The notes under the pieces: generated by a model
Told to the model about the DNA's origin: nothing
The model's input: only the letters and a program-made list of their open reading frames with translations
Database searches by the model: none
Shown: one piece after another, positions 12,359-26,194 of the stretch
Numbering within the stretch: position 1 is the stretch's first letter
Layout: each line of letters starts with the position of its first letter
Program-made: the position numbers and the translations under genes
DNA from: Phallus indusiatus
Lineage: Eukaryota; Basidiomycota; Agaricomycetes; Phallales; Phallaceae
Direction: 5' to 3'
Length of the DNA stretch: 64,000 nt
Assembly: GCA_027605045.1 (NCBI GenBank)
Contig: JAQFWX010000004.1
Span: forward strand, 1,684,683 to 1,748,682

Positions 12359-13619
12359 ATGGTGGATAGAACACTAGATTTTCGCCTTATTGTCAAAGAA
12401 CATGGTTCGAAGCTCCCAGCGGGCCGTACTAAGGCTAATAAACATTCAAAGCAAACCAACATCCGGAAAGCTGAAAGTTTATTCTCCACTAAAGCTTTCG
12501 TGGCCGAGGCCTTAAAGATTGTAAGTTTCCACAATTGTATCATTCATGCGTATTGATATATCTGGGTGCGTTAGCTCACCCAAATAATGGAGCTCTCAAG
12601 GACGTTAACTAATATCCGTCGTCCATACCTCGAAATTGAGTCAGGCAAGCTTCACACATCCTCTTCTTCACACGCACTTTATTCAAACGGACTGTCCAAA
12701 TCATGGAATGATGTAAAGTGCTTCGATGAAAAGGAACGGGACCAGATAGACGATCAACTAGGAAAGCTGGTTTCAACCCTTTCCTCCAGGATCACAGAGT
12801 TAGGAACGCTCGAAAAAAGTGAGGCATACTTTATCTTAGTTACCGCTCCTAACTCGGACACAAGAAAGAATTGAATCTGTTGCACCAAAAACGAACTCTG
12901 TTCTTCGCTTACTTCCGGCTGTATTGACTTCGCACCTTGACAATGTGGTCTTGGACTTCGTTGCGGCTCACCACATGGGAATTCTTTGGCATCTGAGTCA
13001 CCGCCTAAGTCATGCAAGTCAAAGACTCAAGGAAATGCAAGAAGAACGGCTCAAACGTCAAAAAGAAAACCTGAAGACTCTTGGAGCTGGTGCATCTAAA
13101 GAAGCTTTGGCTTGGCAAAATCGACCCATTGACACCGAAAATGATTTTGAAAACACACGATGGTCGGATATAGCTTCCAACATCGCTTCTACCATAACAA
13201 GCTCTTACCTTCCCTCCAAATTGACCCACGAAGTCAAGCAGGTCGTTCCGGAAGAGTGGAGTTATGATGAAGGCGAACAAGATATCGAGTTAACACCGTC
13301 GCAAGTCGCTTTATTCGAACAGGAGAATTCAAAAATGCTGGAATCAATGCAAGATACATTGGCTTCAGTACAACAGGCCGAAGCTCGTCTTCTTGATATC
13401 AGTGCCTTACAAATGACTTTGATAACACATTTAACCCATCAGACTCAAATCACAGAGCAATTGTATAATGACGCGATATCTACCTCGTCGATGGTAGATA
13501 AGGGGAATGTTCAATTACGCGAAGCCAAGGAGCGTGCTAAAGATAGTCGACTATTTTTACTTGTTTTTCTGTTCGGTGCCAGTTTTGCTTTACTATTTCT
13601 TCATTACTATCAGTCATGA
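12359..13619 (+). CDS. UFE1: ER t-SNARE, syntaxin-18/Ufe1
   Basis: Target SNARE of the endoplasmic reticulum, acting in retrograde Golgi-to-ER fusion with Sec20, Use1 and Sec22. Three exons (12359-12520, 12575-12818, 12865-13619) give 386 residues. The N-terminus MVDRTLDFRLIV matches the syntaxin-18 N-domain, which contacts the Sly1 SM protein. A SNARE helix lies around residues 290-350 (ELTPSQVALFEQENSKML, with ISALQMTLITHL). The protein ends in a tail anchor, FLLVFLFGASFALLFLHYY. The ATG at 12359 is preceded by an in-frame TTG only, so the start is well supported. Convergent with RFC1 downstream. Confidence 0.92.
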
Positions 13620-13772
13620 TACTATTCACATTTACAATTACAATATATTTGATACCACGCCCCCTTTCACTATCTGAAGATACTTGACGAAAGTTAATCA
13701 ATGACCTCCGGCTAACTATATTTCTACACCCGCTTGCAAGAATTCAAGATCTCATTACGGCCTATAGATGAG

Positions 13773-16700
13773 TTACGTGTTCGTGGCAGCCTTTTTGCTT
13801 TTCGTGGCAGCCTTTCCTTTGCGTCCACCTACTTTCAGTAGTTTGTCGTCGCTAATCCCCGTCGGATCTTTAGATGGTTTTTCCTCTTTCTCTTCTTCCA
13901 CGGGTTCGTCAAGCTATACGTATATATCAATCCAAACAGTCCATGAAAGATTATAAATTCATTCAGGCATACTTCAAAGGCCTCTTCTAGATCAGGTAAT
14001 TGTTCAGCAACCAGCTTCTTTGGAGCTTTACTCAGATCATCGGCTTTGTGGAAGGCGACAGGATGATCTAAGGAGTTATACCTGTGGTTATCCTTAGTTA
14101 CTCAGTCCACTAGACCATTAAAACATGAGATGTCACTTTTTTGTAAAGGATGTTTTCGTTCCTGCGGATATCTTCTTTAATACTTGCTCGTTCCTGCGGT
14201 CTCCAACTCCTAGTTCGACAATGACTTCCCAGTCTTCTTTGGAGAGATAATATGTGTCCATGCATTCAATCACGTCGTCGACGGCGGACTAGTAACACTT
14301 GATCGGTTTTCTTTCTCATCGTTTAGGGATGAAATACTCACGGTTCCGCTATCTACGAGAGGTTCTACTAATCGCAAATTGAGGGCAGGGATGTAGGACA
14401 TTCGGGCTTCGGCCTTATTACTTGAAATTCGAAGTCGCATATGACTTTGCACGTCGTTTAACTGTCTTTGAAGTTTGGATTGCTTTGAGTTTTGCCCAAA
14501 CCAGCTGTGCAAAAAATTAAATTGAGATTCAAGGTATTATTGTGTAATTAAACATACGCTGGGAAAGAGATACCGCTAGGACCAAAGTGCGCCATTTGAC
14601 CGTACGTGAAATATGCGGGAAGGACAGTAGATTGGATAGCATGAAACGGCATTAGAGACCAGTGCTGTCCGGAACTATTGATATAAAAACTCAATTACAG
14701 CGTTGAAGGAAGGAAGATAAACATACGAATGAATCATTGTGTCAATTAAGTCACCATCTGAAATGGCCGAGGCTGCTTTATCAAAGAACTCTAGCCTTTT
14801 CATATCCTTTTCTGGGCCGTCGTATTGCTTTGCACGCGCAGGGTCCGGTCTGAGGTAGTTTTCCTATCTTTCACGTCAGAATATCAAAACAGAGCTACAC
14901 ATTTTTTTCAACCTGCATGAACATAGGGACAAAACTGTGATCTTGGAAATAAAGATCCGTCTTGTCATTAATGGTCTCCTGAGATGTTGCGGAAAATGAG
15001 TATGGTCCCAGAATTTTGTTCATTATACCCCATGGAGTCATCAGAGTATACTTCTCATTCATCTTTACCCTGTTGAAAAGTCAGCAAAAGCCTTTTGAGT
15101 ATTAATTGTCATACAAAGCTTTGCCCTGATCGAAATCCATTGTTTTATGAGACAGTCGCCAGGTAGATAACATTGTGATAACTTGTCGAATGTCTGATTG
15201 AGCACCTTGAATAAGTTGGTCTATCACATTGGCCGGGATTTCCAAGCCCTCTCTGTAAAGAATTGAAGCTTTTGCGCTAAAACGCTAAGTAGCAACTGAC
15301 TTGAAACATATACTCAGAACGCGAGATCGGATGGCGGCAGCCTCAGGCCTGAAGGAAAGGTCAGCCAGACTCAAACCACAAGGAGTGTAGCACACTTTTT
15401 AAATGGAAGCTGAAAACAGGTGTATGTTAAAGGTTTCAGTTTTTGAGCTTGGGCATCATTAGCGATACATATAATCGGAATCTATACGTCGTGAGAACTA
15501 CAGATGCAAGGAGAGAACAGGACTGTACTTTGGTTTTCTTTATCAGCGCGTTCAATGCGCCAACCCCTCCACGATCCCCAGAAGACATCCCGTCGACCTC
15601 GTCCATTATCAACACAGATTTGTCAGAAATTAATGTTCCAGTTACAAGTGCTTCCTATTCCTTCTCATAAAAAATTAGGACAAATTTTAAGGGAAAACTG
15701 ACAAACCTTTTTTCCAGACATCCATCCATCCAAAGAGGTATTGTTAATATTCGTTGCATTCTACAAAACATAGTTGAAATGCAATATGGCTACGGTCAGA
15801 ACCAAAGCACACCTCCACAAGCTGTTTACTCCTGGCGTCACTTGCGTTCAACTCAATTGGCGTGTAGCCTTCAAGCTTGGCGCATAAGTGCGCCGTCGTC
15901 GTCTTCCCAATTCCAGGCGAACCGGTGATCAACACTGCGCGAAAAATGCCCATGGCATGCTTGCCTGGTTTTTTGAATCCAGCCTTTCGAGATGCTTGCC
16001 TGTGACTGCAATGAGGGTATGCGCACGATGAAATGAAGAAAAAACTTCACCAATCGTGCAGCCAGGACTGCAACTTCTCAACCTGGCTTTTATTGCCACA
16101 TATATCTTTCATAGTTTGAGGCGCGTATTTAGTGGTCCAAAGTTGCGATAGGGGGGATAGACCTGACCTAAGAAATGGAAGTTGTTTGGGAATTTTAGGG
16201 GTTTTGGGAGGAGTATTCACGCTTTTTGTTTCTGTTCCTGCTTTGTCAACTCCCTTGCGGCCTCTCGAATTTTTGCTTCTTCTTTTTCTATCTTTTCTTT
16301 AGTTTTTTCATCTATAAATCCCTTTCTGGATAAAGATGAGCAAAAAATCCAATACACGGCGATAAGAAAATAACCTTGTGGCAATTAAACTCAGGAACTC
16401 ATCCTCATTTAGCGTCGGAAGCTTGTGCTTTTTTATGGCACTGAGTTTTGAGGGTCCAGCATCTTCACCAACTACGACGTATGAAGTTTTACTAGAAGGC
16501 TGTCCGGTTACTCGTCTGAACAAGAATGTTAGTAAGCGGAAAACTTGATGAGTGATAGTGTGTACCCTCCAAACCGTTTTGCCAAGTCAATAGCTTCATC
16601 ACGCCCTAGAGATGTTAGCTCTCCGGTAAACACAAAAGTCAGTCCAGCTAAACAATTAGGTTCTCCATCAGGGATTGCCTTTGTGCCAGGCTGAGAAGGT

Positions 16701-17538
16701 CCTGCAGCCCTACGAGCAGCAACAGCCATGTAACTGATAGCGAATCGTTAAATGTATATCTGGTAGCCAAGGTATGACAGAAGAGTACTTTGGTTTATTT
16801 GTAGCTGGGTTCAAATTCTCATTTCCTGTGTCCCTTTTTGTCTCCACGTTCTTGACCTCTGTGTGTTTAGAGACTTTGTTTTCTTTTGCTGCCTCTCCAT
16901 CCCGTTTCGAATGTTCATTCTTTTCAGACTTAGTTGAGTGGGCAGCGGCATCTGCATCGATCTTTGAGGATCTGCCGGTTTGGGAGCGTTTGGCAGTAGG
17001 AGGTTTGGAGCTCGAGTTGTCATTGGTGGTCTTTCCAGTAGCTGCTCGTTCTAAGACCTTCTTCTTGGGTGGTGCAGCTTCTGCTTCCGAGTCAGACGAT
17101 AGCACCACATTCGAGGGTTTCTTGCGCTTCTGCCCGGTCGCAGGTGTTGATGGTTGATTACTTGCTTTTTCACCTCCAGGAGCCTCCTTGGTATTCATAC
17201 GGGATGATTTTATACCCGATTGAGAGGCATCAAAATGTTTCGAGGTTGTGGCACTAGTTAAATGGTTAAAATTTGAAAATAATGAAGCAAAGTAAATGTA
17301 CTTTGAATCGTCATCACCTGTAGTGAATTTCAGAACATGGATATACAGGAATTCTAATTCATAATACGTACTGATTTCTACAACTGGCGCATTGCTCTGG
17401 GAGAGCTTGCTTGCTGTCGACTATTTGCGTAAGTACAAAACGCCAGGGCTGACAACATTAAAATATTACCTTGGATGGTTTCGCAAAAAATCCGCGAATA
17501 TCCTTAGTATTTGCTGCAGCCGAAGATTTTGGAGGCAT
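13773..17538 (-). CDS. RFC1: Replication factor C large subunit
   Basis: ATPase of the clamp loader that places PCNA on primer-template junctions. The start at 17538 gives MPPKSSAAANTKDIRGFFAK, whose IRGFF resembles a PCNA-interacting motif. A long charged linker follows (17190-16780). Then come a BRCT domain (FVFTGELTSLGRDEAIDLAK and SYVVVGEDAGPSKLSAIKK), the AAA+ module with Walker A GSPGIGKTTTA near 15920 and ELNASDARSK, and Walker B VLIMDEVDGMSSGDRG near 15600-15570. The C-terminal RFC1 domain is followed by a Lys-rich tail ending at 13773. More than ten short introns interrupt the gene; I did not fix each boundary in the 15.3-13.9 kb part. It shares a 109-bp divergent promoter with the STEEP1 homolog. 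Confidence 0.9.
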
Positions 17539-17647
17539 ACTTCGCTGACGCTAATGAACTCTTCGCGTCTCAAACGCGTGACGTGACTCGTGACTTAGAA
17601 CTCCCTCGCGTCCCAGTGTCAGCTTGACTAATAATCGACTTCTGGTA

Positions 17648-18172
17648 ATGCCGAAAGTTATATCGCGTGCAGCGATATCATCATCAACAGATGGCAAGTT
17701 ATATGCATGTTTTTCTGAATCTTTTTAGAGTTGACTGTATTGATAAGCTAAACCTACACCGTCTTCCGCTGCATCCCTAAGTACCTATTATTGCCTATGT
17801 GGAGAATACTTGGTAAGAATCGACTGTGTGCACAAGATATTAGTTGACACTTTCTGTCAGCTGGTGTTGGATAGGAACTTGTTCACTCTCCCTCGGCGCA
17901 AAACAGATGACGCGATCGTCATACGTTCCAAGGACACAGATACGGCCAAAGCACGTATCTTCAAGTTGAATGCTCACGAAGGGGGTCCAGTTTTAATTCA
18001 AAGAGAGGATAGATACGAGCGACAGTGGCGTTACCTCTGTCCTCGATGCACTTTGCCAATAGCATATCAAACAACTGCCCCACCGGCTAAAACGCCCTTT
18101 ATTTATATTATTAGAGGCTCACTCACGCAATATCAAGGCGAAATTCCTCTGGACGCTTTTGTTGGAGAGTAA
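17648..18172 (+). CDS. STEEP1/CXorf56-family protein
   Basis: Homolog of human STEEP1, which promotes STING exit from the ER; fungal members are small conserved proteins of unknown role. The N-terminus MPKVISRAAISSSTDG is near-diagnostic. A second exon carries YYCLCGEYL and a third, from 17861 to 18172, reads LVLDRNLFTLPRRKTDDA, then RQWRYLCPRCTLPIAYQ and a hydrophobic end. Paired cysteines (CLCG and CPRC) look like a zinc-binding set. The first intron boundary is uncertain because several acceptors near 17745-17785 keep the frame. The stop is 35 bp from the convergent FRS2 stop. Confidence 0.82.
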
Positions 18173-18207
18173 CAATATTACTACAACTTAATAGTTATCT
18201 ACACCAT

Positions 18208-20178
<1,971 letters not shown>

Positions 20179-20361
20179 CTTAGGTCTCTGCGAAAAGCGT
20201 CGAACGTTTAGTTAATGACTCGATCTCAATTGATTATATAAGCCTTCACTCAAAACCAAATGACAATACTTGAGAATATTTCGACGTATATATATATATA
20301 TAAAACTGAAAAAGAAAGATATCCAACAAGTCATGAATCCATACAAGAATGAAATGTAATG

Positions 20362-22789
20362 TTATCGACTTGAACTCAATAATGCTACTCTCTTTAAGGG
20401 AGGTGTCTCGTCCTCCTCTTCTTTAATGGTGTCCGACTCCGGGACTTTACGCTTTTTACCGATCGACGAGGTGTCAGAGGGTGACTTCTTAATTTCATTT
20501 TTTATTACAGTCGAAGTCAGCCGAGGTGGAGTGCTCGGACATGGACGTATATCTGGAGTAGTAGGACGACTATGATCACTAGAACTGCCGACCTCTTGTC
20601 GAAGTCGCGAGACCAGTGATGTTGCCGTTTGCGTTTCCGCATGGCATGTGGCATGATATATCTGGAAAAAAAGGTCAAATGGTGAGCCCGCATATTTGCA
20701 TCTGAAAACATACCCTGCCCTGAACACGAATTGCGTTCTTCCAAGCCCAATCTTCATCTTCCTCGAGAAATTCCGATTTCAAAAATTCTTTGCATATTGG
20801 ACACTGAACGGACTTGGCTTCGTCACCAGGAGGAACAATAACATAGGATTCACGAAGTTTCGCTTCTTGGGCAGCTGCCATTGTCGCATTACTTTCCATA
20901 CGCCCCTTGCCTTTTGAGTTGTTGAGAGTTTCTTGAGTCCAATCCTTATTCTCGTAAGTTATAGGCATATCGAAGATAAAAAATAACGCTCACTTTCGCT
21001 CCCACGAACCAGCATCTAATGTGACCCCGGCCGGTGTTTAGGCTGGCTTTCTGGTTCTGTCGAAAGTGCATATCCAAATGATCCTCCATTTGCTTTTTAC
21101 CGTCCTCATCTTCAGCATAGCGAGCGGCGCACTGCCTGCACTGGAGCTTCAAGTGATCATATATAAAGGGGACGATACTCGTGCGTTTCCTACACAAACC
21201 ATCACTCAGTAAATAGGCTGACTAAGTAGTAAGAACTTACTTCATAACGTCGGCAGTACTCAAAGAAATATCTAAGCTCATAATTTTTCGCTCATAGTCC
21301 TCGGCGAGTTTTGATTCTGATGGCTTGGTTGTGATTACGGCTGCATCCGACGGTATTGGCTCAATATTAACAGGAATAGAGACAATTCCGGCCTTAACTA
21401 ATGAATTAAAGAGATTGGTGATGTTAGTAGATGTAGGATTATTTTGAGCCGTTTGAATGGGAGTTGCTTGAGAAGAAACCATCGGAATGTTTAAAGAAGG
21501 TTGCGGCACATTATTAGTTTGCTGATAGGAGTATGAACCAGGACTTCCATAATCCGAACCGATAAAGGGCGTTGCAACCGATGGAATGAATGGGGCTAGG
21601 GCGGGGTATGATGCTACAGGAGGAGCTACGACAGGCTGATGAGGATGAGATAACTCAGGATATGATACGGGTTCTTGAGGAAGTGACATCTGACGCAATT
21701 GCTTATCTATCGCCACCAAGTCCTGCTGCTTTACATGACTTGTCTGTACAATACCACGAAGCTATAAACAATAAAAAAATAAGTTTCACAGCAAATGAAA
21801 GAATTCGAAAGGAGGAGCCCACCTGTGTAAGAACTTCGACATGTTGGCTTACAACTGTATCGTGAGGGTTTGAATGTAATTTACGCTGCTGCTGAGCTAG
21901 GGTGACTTCTAGATCGGCAAGGACTTGCGCTTTGCTGATCGTAACATTCGCCTTCGGAGGTAGCGACCGCGGTACCTTGATCATCATCGTGAGCCAACGA
22001 TTTACTAGAGTATTTGTGACATACCGATTTAGCCAAAGCACCACCGGATTGCCATATGGCACGTTCTATGGCTACCTGAGGCACAACGCCAAATACTTCA
22101 CGGCCATGCTGACCCCCATCTCGCCACGTTAGCAGCATTTCCTCCATCTTACCTCGTGTTGGAGGGTCGACTTGATAGTAACTTTCGAGGAAAAGGTCAG
22201 CCACTAAGGGGGCAAATGCACCTGCATATGGAATCGGAACATTCTTTGAAAGAGCGTCCAGAAGATACCATGCCGGCAGCTTGATATTTGGAGGTACCTA
22301 GACAATTCACAAATATGAGCACAAATTTCTTGAATCTGCTTTGTAAAAGAGTGGGAATTGTTCAAAAGGTTACTGCCAAAGATAGCGCAGTTCGTATAGT
22401 TCTATGTCCTGTCCTTGGCAAGACATACATTCATGGCGAAGTAAACTTCAGAGAGAAATTTATTCCGTTGGGTGCATTTTCATTAGTCATGGCGACTCCT
22501 CATGCGAAAAAGGGGCGAAAAAGGAACGGATTGCAGGAATAAAACTCACCCTCCGGATGTGCGCTTCGATGCATTGCACGACGACATTCGACAAGCGATT
22601 GTAATCTTGAGCTATCATGGATAAGTTCTGGATGATTGGTCTTGAATTAAAAGTGAGTGAAGCCAGCTGTGAAGCATAAAATTGACGAAAGGTATTCGGA
22701 TCAAGTGCTGAGGGATGTTGTGGGTACGAAAAGCTAGGTTGAGCATAGCCAACAGAGCTATAGTTCTCCGGATAACCATGCAATGACAT
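20362..22789 (-). CDS. PCF11: Pre-mRNA cleavage factor Pcf11
   Basis: Component of cleavage factor IA that links polyadenylation and transcription termination by binding the phosphorylated RNA polymerase II CTD. The start at 22789 gives MSLHGYPENYSS. The CID domain runs FRQFYASQLASLTFNSRPII, LSMIAQDY, VPPNIKLPAWYLLDALSKNV and PTRGKMEEMLLTWRDG. A frame change near 22010-21965 is resolved by an intron with a GTATGT donor. A Gln-rich helix (VLADLEVTLAQQQRKL), a Pro-rich linker, and two C-terminal zinc knuckles follow (CRQCAARYAEDEDGK with a downstream HLDMHF, and CPICKEFLKSEF). The gene ends with a charged Ser/Lys tail at 20362. Confidence 0.9.
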
Positions 22790-23156
22790 CTTAAGAAAAG
22801 TGGAACTAATTCCTACTATTTCGCAACCACCTACGTAGTTCAATTTCTAATGGTTATGATGATGGTGGAAAAGCAAGGTGAAAAAGGCTTTGTCATCATC
22901 CGGCTCCTATTGTGTGACGCGGGAAGATTTGATTCCGAGTCCCGGCAAGGGCCGACGCAACAAACCCTCACTTCGTTGTCCTCAACATTCCCCAGCAACA
23001 TCGACAGTACGTGTCCATATCTTACATGTCCATCTTGTCTTTAAAGGCGTCCATATCTCTTCCAAATAATTTTTCCTTTACGAAACTCATCTTTTGTGGA
23101 CGGATTGAAACTTGCTTCTCTGGATGTAGATCCATGGACTGACTAAATTTTTCCAG
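22790..23156. promoter_or_regulatory. Divergent promoter of PCF11 and RPL9
   Basis: 366 bp between divergent starts. The side next to RPL9 is pyrimidine-rich (about 23020-23100), as is usual for fungal ribosomal-protein genes, and ends with a splice-acceptor-like tract, CTAAATTTTTCCAG, immediately before the RPL9 ATG. A 5' UTR intron ending at 23156 is therefore plausible. Short ORFs here are not supported. Confidence 0.45.
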
Positions 23157-24007
23157 ATGCGCGACATCCGCCAAACTGAAGAACTCGACATCCCGGAAGG
23201 TGTTACGGTCAACATCAGATCAAGATTAGTTGAAGTCGAAGGTCCTCGAGGAAAACTAACAAAAAACATTCGCCATGTTAACATGGACATTCAAGTCATT
23301 AAAGGAAAATCAAATGTTGTCAAGCTCGCAGTTTGGCAAGGTGGAAGAAAGCATGTCGCGTGCTTGAGGACAATCAAGAGTATGATTGAAAATATGATCA
23401 CCGGTGTTACAAAAGTCAGTCGCTTTAATTGAGGCCTATTATTTTTTTTTCAAATCGCTTCTCAGGGCTTTTCCTACAAAATGCGTGCAGTCTATGCACA
23501 CTTTCCAATCAACTGCATCATTCAGGACGGTGGACAATCTGTGGAGATCCGAAACTTCTTAGGAGAAAAAGTACTTATTCCTAACATAGCCATGATAAAT
23601 GCGTCTCATCGTATTCTTACAGATCGTGCGACATGTGGATATGCTGAGTGGTGTTACCGTCAGCGAATCGAAGAACCAAAAGGATGAACTTATCCTGGAA
23701 GGAAATGATATTGACAATGTCTCGCAATCTGGTAAAGACTGTCATATATATCTATCAAAAATATTTATAATTAATGACCCGCAAAAGCTGCATCAATCCA
23801 AGGATCCTGTCGTGTGCGTAACAAAGATATTCGGAAGGTGAGTTTCATTTGTAATTCATTAATGATCAATACTGAGTCCGTTGTCAATAACGAAAAGTTT
23901 TTGGATGGTGTGAGTATAGAAACCTTTTACGCTTTTCCTTTACTCTCTATTTAATGTTTGGCTTGCAGGTTTATGTCTCGGACCGAGGTACCGTCGTTCA
24001 AGATTAA
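23157..24007 (+). CDS. RPL9: 60S ribosomal protein L9 (uL6)
   Basis: Large-subunit protein near the sarcin-ricin loop. Six exons join perfectly in frame: 23157-23414, 23466-23570, 23623-23731, 23788-23837, a 12-nt microexon 23898-23909, and 23969-24007. They give 190 residues, the usual length. Recognisable stretches are [66 protein letters not shown] and the C-terminus [16 protein letters not shown]. The microexon encodes only FLDG. No frame problems are seen. Confidence 0.96.
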
Positions 24008-24186
24008 AAACTTACTAGTCTTCCGTATACTTGATAATACTACTGGTACCGTTTATGCAGTGTATATTGAGTCTATGATATGATTGGGCACGTCTATATA
24101 TAAGGCTATGACTTACGTAATATATTCGTCTGAATATGACTACCTGTGAAGTCGGCTCCATCTAAAGTACTACAGTGTACAGGGTT

Positions 24187-25097
24187 ATGGAAGACGATTA
24201 TTATTCTCTTGAAGCAATTTTAGCAAGTAACCAAGTGAGGTATTTTGTTGATGTGATATCATACCTTAATCTTAGCATAAGACGCGCTTTGTAGAAACTC
24301 CAGTGCATTTTTAATGTGGATGTAGCCGACTTAGGTTATCTAGATGGTGGAACAGAAAGCGATGTGATAAATTGATATAACAATGCAATTATAGGGCGGT
24401 TTAACGTTTATTTTTTTTAGATTAAGGCTGGAACCAAAGTGCAGCTACCATACTGGATTGCAGCTATTCTGCTCATAGGGTGTGTTTACTTCTTCCGACA
24501 ATCCACGTCTATTCATTGCTATATAACTTGTTGGAAAAGCGATTATGCCGATTTCACCATTCCTCATCCTTTCAATTCACGCGTAGTCAATGCATTAAAC
24601 GCGGAAGCACGCAGTGTCAAGCTGTCTAGCCTTGTTGGGGGTGGAGGTCGATGGTATGCTTTCGGTAAACTCATCGCGCACTTGTAAGTCTTGTGGCGTT
24701 TTCCAATAATAGTCTAATAACAAAACTTAAATGTAGACTTGAGAAGGAACAATCGGCTAGGTTATCAGAAACATTACTTAAAGTACGTTGAGTAACGTTG
24801 GGTGGTGGAAAGACCGCCGAAACTATTTTTTTGCAGACTTTCCAGGACCGACTTGTAGACATAATAGACCAATCGCAACATTTTGGGAGTATAAACGAAT
24901 CAATAAGCGGAGGGTCGCGGTCCACAGATACGAGTATCGATTTTAGGGAAGGTTTGGAAAGCACGGAACGTGAACGTAGGTGTATTGACTCTGACTGAGG
25001 TCCATTCACATGACCGATCCTCTTAGTGTTTTCAATCGCGCAAGACAGTACATCCAGAATCAAGCGATGGTATCAAAGCAATGAGAAGAGAAGGTAG
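24187..25097 (+). CDS. PSF3: GINS complex subunit Psf3
   Basis: One of four GINS subunits of the CMG replicative helicase. The start at 24187 (MEDDYYSLEAILASNQ) is typical of the family. Joined exons then read KLQCIFNVDVADLGYLDGG, IKAGTKVQLPYWIAAILL, DYADFTIPHPFNSRVVNALN, AEARSVKLSSLVGGGGRW, LVDIIDQSQHF and a C-terminal helix ending RIKRWYQSNEKRR. At least six introns, one with a T-rich acceptor at about 24410-24420. The stop at 25097 is 7 bp from the convergent PKR1 stop. Confidence 0.9.
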
Positions 25098-25104
25098 TCC
25101 TCTG

Positions 25105-25498
25105 CTAAGCGTAGACACATATTGTATATATATATACACTATTCCTTTTTTTTCGAGGGATTAGGTTGATCTTGATCCATGGCACGCAATTCAGCTATAT
25201 ACCTAATATAGGTCAATCTTGAGTCGTATACATGTACCCAGATGTCAGCTCACCATTTGATACTCGCCCAAAGTGCAAGTGTAATGCAAATCAGTGCAAG
25301 AAAATGAAGGTTGCCGCGGGTGACGAATAGCAGGACAACAAAAACGAACAAGAGAAGAACAATAATCCCGTCTACCACAATCAGAAAAATGGGGTTTATC
25401 GAAGACCCAGGAGTCAATATATGTGAAGTGAAAGCCGCGACGACATTCGGTAGGTCCCCATGAGTCTCTGGCTCGGACTCTGCTGTAGTCGTCGTCAT
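25105..25498 (-). CDS. PKR1: V-ATPase assembly factor Pkr1
   Basis: Small ER membrane protein required for assembly of the V0 sector of the vacuolar ATPase. Two exons (25498-25254 and 25202-25105) encode about 114 residues. The family core is present: ILTPGSSINP, then two membrane segments (PIFLIVVDGIIVLLLFVFVV and NLHFLALICITLALWASI), then KWYIAELRAMDQ and a short polar tail. The ATG at 25498 is preferred; an upstream in-frame GTG is not. The tail enters a TA-rich stretch, so the stop codon is the least certain part. Confidence 0.82.
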
Positions 25499-25705
25499 TC
25501 TGAACAGATGCTCTCCAGCCACGCTGAGTGACCTTGCTTACTCAATCATTGTATGTATTACATTTTGTGAACCAAGGTTATAGTTCAGCCTGGTTCAGTA
25601 TATATTTATAATTATGACAAAGTTCGCAATAGTAAGAACAATACTTCAATACTTCCTAATAGTGTGTTCATTTTGGGGTCAGGTAGACAGTGTTCAAAGC
25701 GGCAT

Positions 25706-26053
25706 TTACGTTCGAGTCGACTCCAATGTCTCCATTGATGTGACGCTATTTCCACGAATGACCTGCGGAAATATATCAGTTGATAAAGCGTGTAGACACG
25801 ATCTTCAGGACTCACAATCATTCCAATAGGATGCTTTGAGGCAGCCACCGTTTCTTCCACGGCCTCGTCAACGACAAGATTCAGAAAAATATCATATCCA
25901 CGCAGTACGCCACTGACTTTGCGTCCTCCTTGAATATGTATGAACAGCTTTTTGTCCATGAACTAAACCAAAAATAAATTAAATCCACGTTATCCCAGAA
26001 GCATGCTTGTTTTTTCTAACCTTTTTTAACTCGGGCTGGGATGCCTTCGACAT
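25706..26053 (-). CDS. SMX2: Small nuclear ribonucleoprotein G
   Basis: Sm-ring protein of the U1, U2, U4 and U5 snRNPs. Three exons: MSKASQPELKK from 26053, then FMDKKLFIHIQGGRKVSGVL with LRGYDIFLNLVVDEAVEE (Sm1 motif), then IGMIVIRGNSV (Sm2 motif). The gene ends at 25706. At about 75 residues it matches the family length. Introns begin with GTTAG and GTGAGT. It diverges from the RGG-protein gene across 141 bp. Confidence 0.93.
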
Positions 26054-26194
26054 GTTGGTTGGCGATTTTGTGCCCTACGAGTGTGACAGTTACGGAAGCG
26101 CCTAAATGGTAAGCCAGCTCATTCACTCACAGTAGCCATTCACACATCTAGTTGTCCTGGCATTTTATCCTCTGCCTGAGAGGTAGATCTGCCT

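Noticed and set aside
13768..13956. Plus-strand ORF with a signal-like start
   Set aside because: Antisense to the Lys/Ala-rich C-terminus of RFC1.
21950..22020. Frame change in PCF11 suggesting a lesion
   Set aside because: A GTATGT donor and an acceptor just before the PRSLPPKANV segment restore the conserved frame exactly.
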